Numbered from the stretch's first letter, positions 19,201 through 28,486 are shown. The stretch: DNA of 64,000 nt from Rhodococcus oxybenzonivorans (GCF_003130705.1 NZ_CP021354.1:5084001-5148000), one strand, 5' to 3'. Notes: generated by a model not told the origin, from the sequence alone. Numbers and translations are program-made.

Positions 19201-20175
19201 CGGAACACCCACCAGGGCGGCAGGACCGCTGACGGCCGTCCGAACCTCGTCACGCGTCATGGGTCCGAGAACCATCTGGCCCTCTTGGAGACGGGCCGCC
19301 AGATCGGGGTAGTCCACACACCGCTCGTAGAAATCGGCGCGCACGGCCACCACCACCGCGTCGACCGGCGTTTCGGAATACGCGCGGCTTCGCGCGGTCT
19401 GCACGAGCACACCGACGAAGCGTCGCCGAACATCCTCGTCCCGGCACTGTGTGAAGAGTTCCTCGAACTGGTCGACGATCAGAACGCACGGCGTCTCCCG
19501 CTCCTCGCCGAAGGAGCGCTCGAGTGTGCCGACGGGGTCGCGGCCCGGAGTGAGGGTCACGACGGAACGGCCCCGATCCAGCGCCGGGACGAGCCCGGCG
19601 TGGAGCAACGACGTCTTCCCCGAACCGGACGCCCCCACCAGAACTGTCAGCGCGACGTCGACATCGTCGTCGAGCACCGCGGTGAGGAGAGCCAAGGTCG
19701 CCCGTTGCCTTCCGAAGAAGTATCGGCTGTCCTCGACACCGAAGGCTGCCAGCCCGCGGTACGGGCATTCGGCGGTTTCGGGCCCCTCGTCGGTGGCCCC
19801 CGCGGCGCAGCCGCGAGCCGCGTCACCGCGCGCCGGTTCGCTGCGCTGCGCCCGTTCCCAGAGCACCTGCCACTGCCGGATCGAGTAGAGCCCGTCCGCA
19901 CGCGGGCCGGGATGTCGGGTCCGGGCCGCACCGATCAAGACCCGCAGGGTCGGGACCAGGCCATCGAACCGGGCCGGCACAGTGCGACCGGTGCGCCAGT
20001 CGGAGAGGCGTTGCGCGGACACGAACACGGCCCGTCTCGACTCGGTGACGGGAATCGTGGAGTTCGCGCGATCGGCGAGCCGTTTCAGAACGGGGCGACC
20101 GGCCAATTCGTAGAGCAGCGCAAATCGTTCAGCGAAATATACTCGGGGGTGATCGTGGTCACCGGGATATTCCAT
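16297..20175 (-). CDS. HTH-STAND NTPase with membrane anchor and 14 WD40 repeats
   Basis: 1292 aa from ATG 20175, chosen because GGAG lies 5-6 nt upstream; a GTG at 20214 lacks a ribosome site. Residues 1-110 form a cryptic XRE-like module (AQRLSDWRTGRTVPARF). Residues about 135-480 are a STAND-type NTPase (nSTAND1): Walker A GASGSGKTS at 181-189, Walker B VLIVDQFEELF at 231-241, then a winged-helix region. A single transmembrane helix lies at 553-575, a linker with coiled-coil tendency to 640, then 14 WD40 repeats, enough for two seven-bladed propellers. Such proteins act as signal-sensing switches. Signal and output are unknown; the membrane segment would place the WD40 part on the opposite side of the membrane from the NTPase. 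Confidence 0.85.
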   Translation of the reverse strand: MEYPGDHDHPRVYFAERFALLYELAGRPVLKRLADRANSTIPVTESRRAVFVSAQRLSDWRTGRTVPARFDGLVPTLRVLIGAARTRHPGPRADGLYSIRQWQVLWERAQRSEPARGDAARGCAAGATDEGPETAECPYRGLAAFGVEDSRYFFGRQRATLALLTAVLDDDVDVALTVLVGASGSGKTSLLHAGLVPALDRGRSVVTLTPGRDPVGTLERSFGEERETPCVLIVDQFEELFTQCRDEDVRRRFVGVLVQTARSRAYSETPVDAVVVAVRADFYERCVDYPDLAARLQEGQMVLGPMTRDEVRTAVSGPAALVGVPLEPGLVDIIVRDLGDGNGAVYSSGALPLLGHALLATWEARAGDSLTVRAYESVGGVRGAVARTAEAVWEALTPAEQVAARQILMRLVAVGDDGPDTRRTLSPPQVLEGCSNTSAGTSAMNALTAARLVTRDASGVELAHDAVFEAWPRLAMWLSEDRAVAVLHQRIDKDALEWERHDRDGSLLYRGVRLDAALRWEADSRAGRIGASTRSFLAAGRRHDRLARLRRRGAVTALALLTVLTTIAALTAHAQRVAADEERTTAQFAEILAQAARTQNPDPSMSARLSLLATQLRPQDETARSMLLASQNAPLADRLGSHDGAVYSVAVGPGGVVASASYDRTIRLWNPAATGTRGSFAASLTGHTSWVTSVAFSPDGRMLASGSGDSTVRLWDIRDPARPTELGPPLVGHSGAVYMVAFSPDGRTLASAGDDGTTRLWNIENPRAVGDRAAPLSGHTAAVRTVAFSADGRTLATGSDDHTAMLWDLSDPAHPVASGRVVGHADTVHSVAFSPDGRLLVTGSDDHSVRLWRLDRPGSPVATREPLIGHNAAVWSVSFGPDGSSLVSASWDGTARVWSLIDPDRPTLLGKPLAGSSGGLTTAVFTRDGKAVVTGGQDGTVRKWALPTAVVAGHTLRVTTPVFDESGTVAVTASRDGTIALWRMGNGHPPVLTARFLSGGGVGVENVALSADGSVLATAGVGTGEVQLWNVAGGMAVPAGPPLEIAARYTHELAFSPDGALLATAADDQSLTLWSLADRARPVQVGSALSGAAGWINAVAFSPDGRVLAAGSSDKTVRLWDVSRPERPGAVRTLSGHHGAVNAIAFSPDGRTLASGSDDQTIRVWPLTAETGDKPGEAAVLSGHTSTVRSVAFSPDGRILASGSDDQSVRIWDVLHLRALGGSLVPDGTVRWRVAFGARSDVLMATGEAGAVRVLDLDPHTAEARVCANTPDPSTVESWQQLAHGPVAAPCG

Positions 20176-20535
20176 CAGCACTCCGAGTTCGAATTCCCGC
20201 ACACCCGTGGACACAAGGGTGCGCAGTTGTTATCGCAGATTCGGGACCGGCGATCCAAGTGTTTGAGACCGAGATCATAGAACTACCGCTCCGCCACGAA
20301 TGTCCGCTTCACCGGGCCGGATCCGGTCCGGATGGAATTTTATGCCCCGCTACCAGGACCGATGACATCGGTGTCCGTTTCGGGTGAGCCAAGACGGGCT
20401 TTTCGGACAATGCTTGTCCCGTCCACCGATCAATGGCCCGCAATCAATGGCCGCATCGGACTCCTCGATCCACACTCGGCATTCTCCGAATAATGCCCAA
20501 AACTCCATTCTCCGCACGAAAGGGCATATCCAGAT
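20176..20535. other. Divergent intergenic region of the STAND gene
   Basis: 360 bp without a convincing gene. It is more AT-rich than its surroundings near 20330-20540 and contains CCGGATCCGG palindromic bases near 20320. Promoters for the STAND gene (-) and the secreted protein (+) must lie here. Confidence 0.5.
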
Positions 20536-20952
20536 ATGAGGCAATTCTTCGTCATCCTCGCCGCCGCACTGATCGCAATGGCCGCAAGTATTGGCTCGGC
20601 CGGTGCGGCTCCCGCGGCTCCCGCGACGTCCTCGACCACCGCGACCGTCACACCGGATACCGCCGATTCTGCCGGCCTGATCGGACCCGCGAGTGCTGCC
20701 GACGCCGCAACGGCCGCACCGTCGGCGGCCGGGTCGATCATCGTGAGAACGATCCGCGAATGCGGCATCGGAGCGCTGGTGGGCAAGACCACCGACGAAC
20801 TGACGTTGCAGAACGTCGTCGTGTTCGTCAACGCCGTCGGGCAGAGGCTGGCCGCGGTCGCCGCGGGCCCGCTGGCCATCATCACCGTCGCCGCCTACGG
20901 ATGCATCGACCGCGCCCTCACGAGCCTGCGCCCGGACAGCGGAGAACGCTGA
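20536..20952 (+). CDS. Small secreted protein
   Basis: 138 aa. Clear signal peptide (MRQFFVILAAALIAMAASIG, cleavage after about SAGA), then an Ala/Thr/Pro-rich stretch and a C-terminal half with a hydrophobic segment VVVFVNAVGQRLAAVAAGPLAIITVAAYGC. Two cysteines are spaced to allow one disulfide. No family recognised. Its stop overlaps the start of the condensation-domain gene by one base (TGATG), so the two are tightly coupled. Confidence 0.7.
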   Translation: MRQFFVILAAALIAMAASIGSAGAAPAAPATSSTTATVTPDTADSAGLIGPASAADAATAAPSAAGSIIVRTIRECGIGALVGKTTDELTLQNVVVFVNAVGQRLAAVAAGPLAIITVAAYGCIDRALTSLRPDSGER

Positions 20953-22358
20953 TGCACGTGACCTCGATCGATCGCTACGACATCGAACCCGGCACGCTCA
21001 CAGAATGGACCCTGCGACCGACTGCGGCTTCACTGAAGTCGGATATTCCGCCCAGCTACAACCAGCGTTTCCACCTCGACACCGCCCGGGCACACGGATT
21101 CGGTCGCAGCGTGTGGATGGCAGGCAGCCTGGATCTGCCGGGCACACTCGACCGCAGCGCTGTACGGCGCACATTCGAGATATTCATCCGTAGGCACGAC
21201 GCCCTGTGGACGGGCTTCGACGTCCATCCCACACGCATCGAGCGCCTCATGGTGCCACCGGATGCCGTTGCGCTGAAAGAATCGGATCCCGTCCGGTTCG
21301 ACGACCCCGTGTCGCTCCGCGCACACCTGCGCACCCGCTTCACCGCGGAGTGCGACCCCCTGACGTTTCCCGCCTATCTTTTCGCCATCGTGCAAAGGCC
21401 CACATCGAGCACCGTCATCGCGGCGTTCGACCACACCATCGTGGACGGGCTGTCCCTCGTGATCGCGTTGCGCGAACTACGGCAGATCTACGACCTGATC
21501 ACGTCGGCACCGGTGATGGACGACACGCAGATCGGAAGGGTGCTCAGCGACCCGGGAAGTTTCATTTCGTACTGCGAAACGGAAGCCGTGGATACGGCCG
21601 TCGACGACAGCGATCCGAGAATCCGGGTGTGGTCGCGGTTCTACGAGCGCTGCGGTGGGACAGCTCCCACATTCCCCCTGGACCTCGGCGTCGAGGAGGG
21701 AAGACCGGCGCGGCAGGCGTCCGATGTCCGGTTGCTCCTCGACGGTCCCGACACCGCACGGTTGGAAGAGAACTGCCTACGAGCAGGAGGCAGCATGTTC
21801 ACTGGTGTGCTGAGCGCAATCGGTACCGCGTTGCAGCGGGAAGGCGGCCCGCTCCACCTGCCACTGCAGTTTCCCCTCCACACCCGCCACAATCACCGGT
21901 GGAAGGACTCCATCGGGTGGCTCACTGCCACTGCCCCCATCGTGGTTCCGGTGTCAGCGTACGGGTCGTTCGAGTCGACGCTGACCGGCACTCACGCGTC
22001 GTTCCGCACCGCACTCTCGCTGAAGGGGCTGTCCATGGAACAGGTGCGTCGTGGAGTGGGTGACGGATACCGGCGAACCCGAACCGACCTGTTCATGGTC
22101 TCGTACATCGACTACCGCAAAGTCGCCTGCCCCGAACAGCTTCGGGCGATGAACGCACACCACATCAGCAATGTGACGGTGTGCGATGACGCCCAATTCT
22201 GGGTGTCGCGTACCGGAGAGGGGCTGTCGCTACGTTCGCGATATCCCGATACGGCGACGGCGCATTCCACGATCTCCCGGTTCCTCGATCAACTGGAATC
22301 GGTGTTCACCGAGGTCGTCCGCAACGACATCACGACACCGGTCCCCGCGTATTCGTAA
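20952..22358 (+). CDS. Condensation-domain acyltransferase-like protein (PapA-like)
   Basis: 468 aa. The active-site motif of condensation/acyltransferase domains, HHxxxDG, appears as FDHTIVDG near residue 160 (first H replaced by D, catalytic second H and DG kept), as in a number of standalone members. Later features are the IGWLTATAPI and DLFMVSYIDYRK segments that form the solvent channel and floor loop. Standalone members include the mycobacterial PapA proteins, which esterify trehalose or phthiocerol with acyl chains. No polyketide synthase is nearby. Substrate unknown. Confidence 0.78.
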   Translation: MHVTSIDRYDIEPGTLTEWTLRPTAASLKSDIPPSYNQRFHLDTARAHGFGRSVWMAGSLDLPGTLDRSAVRRTFEIFIRRHDALWTGFDVHPTRIERLMVPPDAVALKESDPVRFDDPVSLRAHLRTRFTAECDPLTFPAYLFAIVQRPTSSTVIAAFDHTIVDGLSLVIALRELRQIYDLITSAPVMDDTQIGRVLSDPGSFISYCETEAVDTAVDDSDPRIRVWSRFYERCGGTAPTFPLDLGVEEGRPARQASDVRLLLDGPDTARLEENCLRAGGSMFTGVLSAIGTALQREGGPLHLPLQFPLHTRHNHRWKDSIGWLTATAPIVVPVSAYGSFESTLTGTHASFRTALSLKGLSMEQVRRGVGDGYRRTRTDLFMVSYIDYRKVACPEQLRAMNAHHISNVTVCDDAQFWVSRTGEGLSLRSRYPDTATAHSTISRFLDQLESVFTEVVRNDITTPVPAYS

Positions 22359-22383
22359 TACGCACCGACCCGCTCCCCGAAGT

Positions 22384-22422
22384 GGCAGCGACGGGGTGAT
22401 CACCCATCTTCCCGTCGCTGCC
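22384..22422. terminator. Bidirectional terminator between condensation gene and pyrE
   Basis: 12-bp perfect arms (GGCAGCGACGGG) with a 15-nt loop lie in the 69-bp gap between the two convergent stops. Confidence 0.8.
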
Positions 22423-22427
22423 CTGAG

Positions 22428-22961
22428 TCAGTTCAGTCCGAGATCTGCGAGGCCGAGCAGCGACCGGTACTCCAGCCCCTCGGCCGCGATCACGTCGTCG
22501 GCTCCGGTGGCACGGTCGACGACGGTGGCAACACCGACCACGGTGGCGCCCACGTCACGGAGCGCCTTCACCGCGGTCAGGGGGGAATTGCCGGTGGTGG
22601 TCGTGTCCTCGACAACGAGAACCCGCTTGCCGACCACGTCCGGTCCCTCGATCTGGCGCTGCATCCCGTGCGCCTTGGCTGCCTTACGGACGACGAACGC
22701 GTCGATCGGCCTGCCCGCCGCGTGCATGACGGCCATCGCCACCGGGTCGGCTCCCATCGTGAGTCCACCCACCGCGTCGAAGTCCCAATCCGACACCAGC
22801 TCACGAAGCAATTTCCCGATCAGCGGGCCGGCCTCGTGATGCAGCGTCGCGCGGCGCAGGTCCACGTAGTAGTCGGCTTCCTTGCCCGAGGACAACGTCA
22901 CCTTGCCGTGCACTACAGCCAGCTTCCGCACCAGCGCGGCCAAATCCTCGCGATCACTCAT
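22428..22961 (-). CDS. pyrE: Orotate phosphoribosyltransferase
   Basis: 177 aa, near-identical in length to mycobacterial PyrE (Rv0382c). It makes orotidine 5'-phosphate from orotate and PRPP in pyrimidine synthesis. The PRPP-binding signature is VLVVEDTTTTGNS near residue 108, and TLSSGKEADYYVDLRRAT near the N-terminus fits the orotate site. ATG 22961. The SDR gene upstream on the same strand ends 20 bp before, so they may share a transcript. Confidence 0.93.
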   Translation of the reverse strand: MSDREDLAALVRKLAVVHGKVTLSSGKEADYYVDLRRATLHHEAGPLIGKLLRELVSDWDFDAVGGLTMGADPVAMAVMHAAGRPIDAFVVRKAAKAHGMQRQIEGPDVVGKRVLVVEDTTTTGNSPLTAVKALRDVGATVVGVATVVDRATGADDVIAAEGLEYRSLLGLADLGLN

Positions 22962-22981
22962 GACAGAAACCCTACCCACCG

Positions 22982-23809
22982 CTACGTGCGGCCACGACCC
23001 CGGCCGACCACGTTGGTGAGGCGACGCACAACGCTCTTCGGGACCAGCCGTCCGACCGAAGTAAGCACCTTGTACTGGGCGCCCGGGACGCTGACGACCT
23101 TTCCCTTCTCGAGATCCGCCAGGGAGGCCGCCACCACTTGCTCGACGCTGAGCCACATGACCTTCGGGATGGAAGTCATTTCGATTCCGGCGCGTTCGTG
23201 GAACTCGGTGCGAATGAAGCCCGGGCACAACGCCTGCACGCGAACACCTGTCCCCGCCAGACCTCCCGACAACCCCTCGGAGAACGAGATGACATACGCC
23301 TTGCTTGCCGAGTAGGTGGAGCCGCGGCCGGAGAGAAGCCCGGCCACACTGGCCACGTTGATGACCGTGCCGTTGGCCGACGCGATCATCGCCGGCAGCG
23401 CCGCCCGGGTGAGCTGCATGACGGCAGTGACATTGACGTCGAGCTGAGCCTGCAGCAGCCCGGGGTCTGCGGTCCAGAACTCACCGGAGGTGCCGAAGCC
23501 CGCGTTGTTGACCAGTACATCGACGCCCTGGTTCAGACGACCGGCCACTTCCAATCGACCCGCGGTCGTCGCCAGATCGGCGGGGAGGAGCTCGCACTCC
23601 GTGTCGAACCTCGCCTTGGTCTCGGCGGCGAGCTCGCGCATCCGCCCTTCGTCACGGGCGACGAGCACCAGGTCGTAACCCAGCGAGGCGAACTTGCGAG
23701 CGAACCCCGCGCCCAGCCCGGAGGTGGGGCCGGTGACGAGGGCGACCGGTCGCGTAGGGGCTTCGTCGGAAGCGGACGGGAGGTCGGCGGAGCTCGAAGG
23801 CGTCGACAT
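22982..23809 (-). CDS. Short-chain dehydrogenase/reductase
   Basis: 275 aa. Classical SDR: cofactor motif [12 protein letters not shown] near residue 25, NNAG near 105, catalytic Ser in INVASVAG and YSASK near 170. [10 protein letters not shown] is also typical. ATG 23809 was chosen over an in-frame start nine codons earlier. The N-terminal 20 residues are Ser/Pro rich. Substrate unknown; M. tuberculosis has an SDR-like gene at the same position relative to pyrE, so an unspecialised envelope-lipid or aldehyde role is possible. Confidence 0.85.
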   Translation of the reverse strand: MSTPSSSADLPSASDEAPTRPVALVTGPTSGLGAGFARKFASLGYDLVLVARDEGRMRELAAETKARFDTECELLPADLATTAGRLEVAGRLNQGVDVLVNNAGFGTSGEFWTADPGLLQAQLDVNVTAVMQLTRAALPAMIASANGTVINVASVAGLLSGRGSTYSASKAYVISFSEGLSGGLAGTGVRVQALCPGFIRTEFHERAGIEMTSIPKVMWLSVEQVVAASLADLEKGKVVSVPGAQYKVLTSVGRLVPKSVVRRLTNVVGRGRGRT

Positions 23810-23876
23810 ACCGGTGACGGTAGCAAGGCGCGGCACGCCTGTGCGCGGTTAACGAGTCCCTGGACTCGTCAACCAC

Positions 23877-24683
23877 TCACGAGCGGGGGCGCCCCTGGGG
23901 AGGACGACCACCGGCCGGCGGGTGCGGCGCCGCGGCACGCCCCTCGGCTGGGCGCCCCTCGGCTGGGCGCCCCTCGGTTGGGCGCCCCTCGGCTGGGCGA
24001 CCCTCGGCTGGGCGCCCTTCGCGCAGTCGTGGCCGGCTCGGGTCGTGAGGTTGACGGTCGAGTTCGCGTGGCTCGATGACCGGCGGGAGGACGTGCAGCA
24101 GACCGGACAGCCGGGCCACCGCCTCGATCGCCGAATCCCATTCGCGCCCGGTGCTGTTGATGGGCAGCGAACCAAGGGTCCACTCCCCCTCGCTCCACAG
24201 CATGTTCACGTGCGGAGGAACCGACTCGGTGAAGGCGACCATCCGCTGATCGCAGACGCGGCGCGCGATCTCGAGGTCGGTGGCGAAAACCACTCGCGGC
24301 CCGATGGCCCCCAGCAACTCGAGGTCCGCATCCTTGGGCGGCGGCGTCGACTTGAGCCGGAGGTCGATGTCGACATCGGAGCCCACTTTGCGGTGCACCG
24401 CGACGATGGTCGCGGTTTCCTCCAAGTCGAACAGGATGAACGACTCACCCCGACGTTCGCCCCGCACGACATCGAGGGCGCTGAGGTATTCCTGCTTGGC
24501 CATAGCGGCGCGGTGGAATTGGGCCGGCAACCGTTCTTCGACGCTCTCGTAGGTGTAGCCCTGAGCCTTCGCCCAGATTTGCCGCACACGGCCGGTCTGA
24601 TCGCGCCGCGAGCGATCGAAATAAAGCAACGCACACGCGCCTGCGAGTGCGATCAACGCCAGTACGAACCACATTCCCGTCAT
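23877..24683 (-). CDS. Membrane-anchored protein with EGRPA-repeat tail (Rv0383c-like)
   Basis: 268 aa. An N-terminal anchor (FVLALIALAGACALLYF) is followed by a globular domain of about 185 residues (EYLSALDVVRGERRGESFILFD, VVFATDLEIARRVCDQR). The last 60 residues are a basic Pro/Gly tail with five tandem pentapeptides of the form EGRPA. M. tuberculosis Rv0383c lies at the same place, between pyrE and clpB. No function is known. The tail length probably varies between strains because it is encoded by a 15-bp minisatellite. Confidence 0.75.
   Translation of the reverse strand: MTGMWFVLALIALAGACALLYFDRSRRDQTGRVRQIWAKAQGYTYESVEERLPAQFHRAAMAKQEYLSALDVVRGERRGESFILFDLEETATIVAVHRKVGSDVDIDLRLKSTPPPKDADLELLGAIGPRVVFATDLEIARRVCDQRMVAFTESVPPHVNMLWSEGEWTLGSLPINSTGREWDSAIEAVARLSGLLHVLPPVIEPRELDRQPHDPSRPRLREGRPAEGRPAEGRPTEGRPAEGRPAEGRAAAPHPPAGGRPPQGRPRS
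23938..24012. repeat. 15-bp coding minisatellite, five units
   Basis: Five consecutive 15-bp units (CGCCCCTCGGCTGGG with single changes in units 3 and 5) and a degenerate sixth. In the gene frame each unit adds one EGRPA/T pentapeptide. Confidence 0.9.
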
Positions 24684-24769
24684 CGGTGATCAGCCTAGCG
24701 AGTCGACGGCGCAATCGGACCATGCGGTACCGGGACACCCCGTGTCGGACGGCGCCGAGGACACGATGG

Positions 24770-25651
24770 TCAGTTGCCGCCGAGCCGGGGCAGCTCCGTG
24801 CTGATGATCGTCTCCGCCATCATCGACCCGTTCTCGATCTTGGTGCCCTGAACCATGACGGTGAATCCGGGCTTCAGATCGGCGACGGTGGCCCCGTCCA
24901 GGGCGATCACGTTGGTCTGGGGGTTGGTCCGCACCGTCACCTGTGATCCGCCGATGGCGTCGAGGGTCAGCGTCGTACCGTCGTTGGCGCTGATCGTTCC
25001 GAACGCAGCACCCGCCTCGCCGATGGCCTCGCCGATTCCGCCGGGGAGTTGGTCGAGCGGCGACTCGGATGTCGTGGACGGGGGCGCGCTGGTCCTCGGC
25101 GGTGCGGTGGTGGCGGGCGGGCGTGACGTGGTCGGCGCCGCCACCGTCGACGACGAGGAGTTGTTCGGCGCCGACGTGAAGAGCGCGATGCCGAAACCGA
25201 TGACGGCGATCAGCAGCAAGGCGGCTGCAGCGCCGGCAATCCACGTGGCGACACGGCGCGGCTTCTTGCCGTCAGGTTCCTCGCCCGGCGGCTGAGGCGG
25301 GTACTGGGGGTTCGAGTACTGGGCTTGGGGATATTGCCCGGTGGGATACCCGCCGTAGTACTGCTGCGCGTCGTACGGCGGATAGGCCTGCGTGGCGTTG
25401 GGAGGCGGCGCCCCCGAGTCGAATCTGGGGTCGTACGGCGGGAGCGCCTGCGTGGGGTTCGGCTGGTTCTGCCCGTACGCCGCGGTGGGGTCGGACGTGT
25501 AGAACTGTTGCGTGGGCTGTTCGGGGGTGCTGCCCAGGTACTCCGTCCGCTGCTCGTCTCGCGACCACGACTCCGTGCCGTCGGGTCCCGATGTCGCCGA
25601 GTCGTCGTATGCGCGTTCCTGAGGAGTACGCGGATCGTCGGGGTTCGTCAT
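24770..25651 (-). CDS. Membrane-anchored DUF5666-domain protein with Pro/Tyr/Gln-rich N-terminus
   Basis: 293 aa. ATG 25651 follows GGGAGG. Residues 1-120 are a cytoplasmic Pro/Tyr/Gln-rich region with repeats of QxxPPYD type. One membrane helix (WIAGAAAALLLIAVIGFGIALF) is followed by a Ser/Thr/Pro linker and a C-terminal DUF5666-like OB-fold segment (GTISANDGTTLTLDAIG). Likely extracytoplasmic. Function unknown. Confidence 0.75.
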   Translation of the reverse strand: MTNPDDPRTPQERAYDDSATSGPDGTESWSRDEQRTEYLGSTPEQPTQQFYTSDPTAAYGQNQPNPTQALPPYDPRFDSGAPPPNATQAYPPYDAQQYYGGYPTGQYPQAQYSNPQYPPQPPGEEPDGKKPRRVATWIAGAAAALLLIAVIGFGIALFTSAPNNSSSSTVAAPTTSRPPATTAPPRTSAPPSTTSESPLDQLPGGIGEAIGEAGAAFGTISANDGTTLTLDAIGGSQVTVRTNPQTNVIALDGATVADLKPGFTVMVQGTKIENGSMMAETIISTELPRLGGN

Positions 25652-25776
25652 GGTCGGGGCCCCTCCCTCGGGGTGTGGTTGCCGGTCGAACATGCTCGTG
25701 CGGCCTTCGCGCGCAGCGCGGCGCGTTCGGGGGTTCAGGGTAGTAGCGCAACTTAAGACGGCCCTGTGAAAACAGG

Positions 25777-25817
25777 CGTGAGTGGCAAGGCACTCCGGAC
25801 GCACCTTGCCACTCACG
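25777..25817. terminator. clpB terminator hairpin
   Basis: 14-bp perfect inverted repeat (arm CGTGAGTGGCAAGG) with a 13-nt loop, beginning 7 bp downstream of the clpB stop at 25824. Confidence 0.85.
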
Positions 25818-25823
25818 GGCGGG

Positions 25824-28377
25824 TCAGCCGAGGACCAGCGAATCACCGTTCTCGGACACTTTCACCGGCACGGTGTCGCCGTCTTTGACCTCACCGGCGA
25901 GGAGCTTCTTCGCCAACTGGTCGCCGATGGCCTGCTGGATGAGGCGCCGCAGCGGCCGGGCCCCGTACATGGGGTCGTACCCGCGCACCGCCAACCAGAA
26001 CCTCGCGGAGTCGGAGACGTCCAGAGACAGCCGCCGCGCCTCGAGGCGGTGGGACAGCTGGTCGAGCTGGATGTCGACGATCGCTTCGAGCTGTTCCTCC
26101 GACAGGGCCTCGAAGATCACGACGTCGTCGAGACGGTTGATGAACTCCGGCTTGAACGCGTGCCGCACCGCATCCATCACCTGTTCCTTGGTTCCGCCCG
26201 ACCCCAGGTTGGAGGTGAGGATCAGGATGGTGTTGCGGAAGTCGACGGTGCGCCCCTGCCCATCGGTGAGCCGGCCGTCGTCGAGGACCTGAAGCAGGAT
26301 GTCGAAGACGTCGGGATGGGCCTTCTCCACCTCGTCGAACAGCACGACCGTGTACGGGCGTCGGCGCACGGCCTCGGTGAGCTGGCCGCCCGACTCGTAC
26401 CCCACATATCCGGGCGGGGCACCGACGAGGCGGGCCACCGAGTGCTTCTCGCTGTACTCCGACATGTCGATGCGCACCATGGCGCGCTCGTCGTCGAACA
26501 GGAAGTCGGCAAGCGACTTCGCGAGCTCGGTCTTACCGACACCGGTGGGGCCGAGGAACAGGAACGAACCGGTGGGCCGGTTGGGGTCGGCCACCCCGGC
26601 GCGGGCCCGCCGGACGGCGTCGGACACCGCTTGCACAGCCTCCGTCTGCCCGACCACACGCTTGCCCAGTTCGGTCTCCATGCGCAGCAGCTTGGCGGTT
26701 TCGCCTTCCATCATGCGGCCGGCGGGAATGCCGGTCCACGCTGCCACCACGTCGGCCACGTCGTCGGGACCCACCTCTTCCTTGAGCATGACGTCGCCGT
26801 CGCCGGCGGCGCCGGACTCACGGGACGCCTGCTCGAGTTCCTTCTCGAGCTGCGGAATCTTGCCGTACCGCAGTTCGGCTGCGCGGCCCAGGTCGCCGTC
26901 GCGTTCGGCGCGCTCTTCTTCGCCGCGCAGGTTCTCGAGCTGCTCCTTGACCTCGCGGACGGAGTCGATGGCCTGCTTCTCGTTCTGCCACCGGGTGGTG
27001 AGCTGGTTGAGCTTCTCCTGCTCGTCCGCAAGTTCCTGGCGCAGCTTGTCGAGCCGTTCCTTCGACGCCTCGTCGGACTCCTTCTGCAGCGCCATCTCTT
27101 CGATCTCGAGGCGGCGGACGATCCGTTCGACGGTGTCGATCTCCTCGGGACGGGAGTCGATTTCCATCCGCAGCCGCGAAGCCGCCTCGTCGACGAGGTC
27201 GATGGCCTTGTCGGGGAGGAACCGGGAGGTGATGTAGCGGTCGCTGAGGGCGGCGGCGGCGACCAGCGCGGAGTCGGTGATGCGCACACCGTGGTGCACT
27301 TCGTACCGCTCCTTGAGTCCGCGCAGGATGCCGACGGTGTCCTCGACGGAGGGTTCGCCGACGAGGACCTGCTGGAAACGCCGTTCGAGCGCCGCGTCCT
27401 TCTCGATGTGCTTGCGGTACTCGTCGAGCGTGGTAGCGCCGACGAGCCGAAGTTCACCGCGGGCCAGCATCGGCTTGATCATGTTTCCGGCGTCCATCGC
27501 CGATTCACCGGTGGCACCGGCGCCGACGATGGTGTGCAACTCGTCGATGAACGTGATGACCTGGCCGGCCGAGTTCTTGATGTCGTCGAGAACCGCCTTG
27601 AGCCGTTCTTCGAACTCGCCGCGGTACTTGGCACCCGCCACCATCGAACCGAGGTCGAGGGAGATGACGGACTTGCCGCGCAGCGATTCGGGAACGTCGC
27701 CCGCGACGATGCGCTGAGCGAGCCCTTCGACGATGGCGGTCTTACCGACACCCGGCTCGCCGATCAGCACCGGGTTGTTCTTGGTTCGGCGGCTCAATAC
27801 CTGGACGACTCGGCGGATTTCATTGTCGCGCCCGATCACGGGGTCGAGCTTGCCTGCCCGTGCCGCGGCGGTGAGGTCGGTCGAGTACTTCTCGAGCGCC
27901 TGGTAGGTCCCCTCGGGGTCGGGGCTGGTGACGCGAGCACTGCCACGGACGGTGGTGAACGCGTCGCGCAGGGCTTCCGGGGTAGCACCGTGCCGTCCGA
28001 GGAGGTGCGACACGTCCGAGTCGCCGGATGCGAGCCCCACCATGAGGTGTTCCGTGGACACGTACTCGTCGTCGAGTTCGGTGGCGAGATGCTGCGCAGC
28101 GGTGATGGCGCCGAGGGCTTCGCGCCCCAACTGCGGTGTGGTGGTGGCCCCGGATGTCTTGGGCAGCCGGTCGACCAAGGTCTGCGATTCGCGATGGACC
28201 GCAGTGGGATCGACCCCGACCGCTTTGAGCAGCGGTGCGGCGATGCCGTCGGTCTGATCGAGCAGGGCCACGAGTAGATGCGCGGGCCTGATATCGGGGG
28301 TTACCGGCCGACGACGCCGACTGGAGCGCAGCGGTCATCGCGGCCTGGGTCTTGGTGGTCGGATTGAACGAGTCCAC
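25824..28377 (-). CDS. clpB: ClpB disaggregase, N-terminal frameshift in this sequence
   Basis: Hexameric AAA+ chaperone that extracts proteins from aggregates with DnaK. Two Walker A motifs (GEPGVGKTA and GPTGVGKTE), the coiled-coil middle domain and RGxxxxxEE-type elements are present. The start is GTG 28377 with GAGGTGA upstream. The first 27 codons are in one frame and the remainder in another. A run of five G on the plus strand, 28296-28300, should be four: then GNP joins [12 protein letters not shown] and the protein is 850 aa, as in mycobacteria (848). In the sequence as given only an internal GTG at 28271 would start the long frame. Because ClpB is widely conserved, an error in the run length is the simplest explanation. 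Confidence 0.95.
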
Positions 28378-28465
28378 TGGTCACCTCTTCTGGCGAAGTA
28401 GAGCGGTCCGTCGCCGGAGCCGGGAGGGACCTGGCGACGCTGTCACTCTTCTTAACGCACGAAAG

Positions 28466-28486
28466 GTTGAGTCTGTTCCGCTCAAC
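28466..28486. promoter_or_regulatory. HAIR element upstream of clpB
   Basis: GTTGAGT, 7 bp, GCTCAAC: an inverted repeat fitting the HspR-associated inverted repeat CTTGAGT-N7-ACTCAAG, 89 bp upstream of the clpB start. The hspR gene is in this window at 42551. Predicts repression by HspR and release on heat shock. Confidence 0.75.

Noticed and set aside
18547..20280. 577-codon plus-strand frame opposite the STAND gene
   Set aside because: Low-complexity Arg/Gly/His composition without motifs; the minus strand has the complete domain set.
25782..28277. 831-codon plus-strand frame opposite clpB
   Set aside because: Shadow of a high-GC gene; Leu/Val/Asp/Gly runs without domains.
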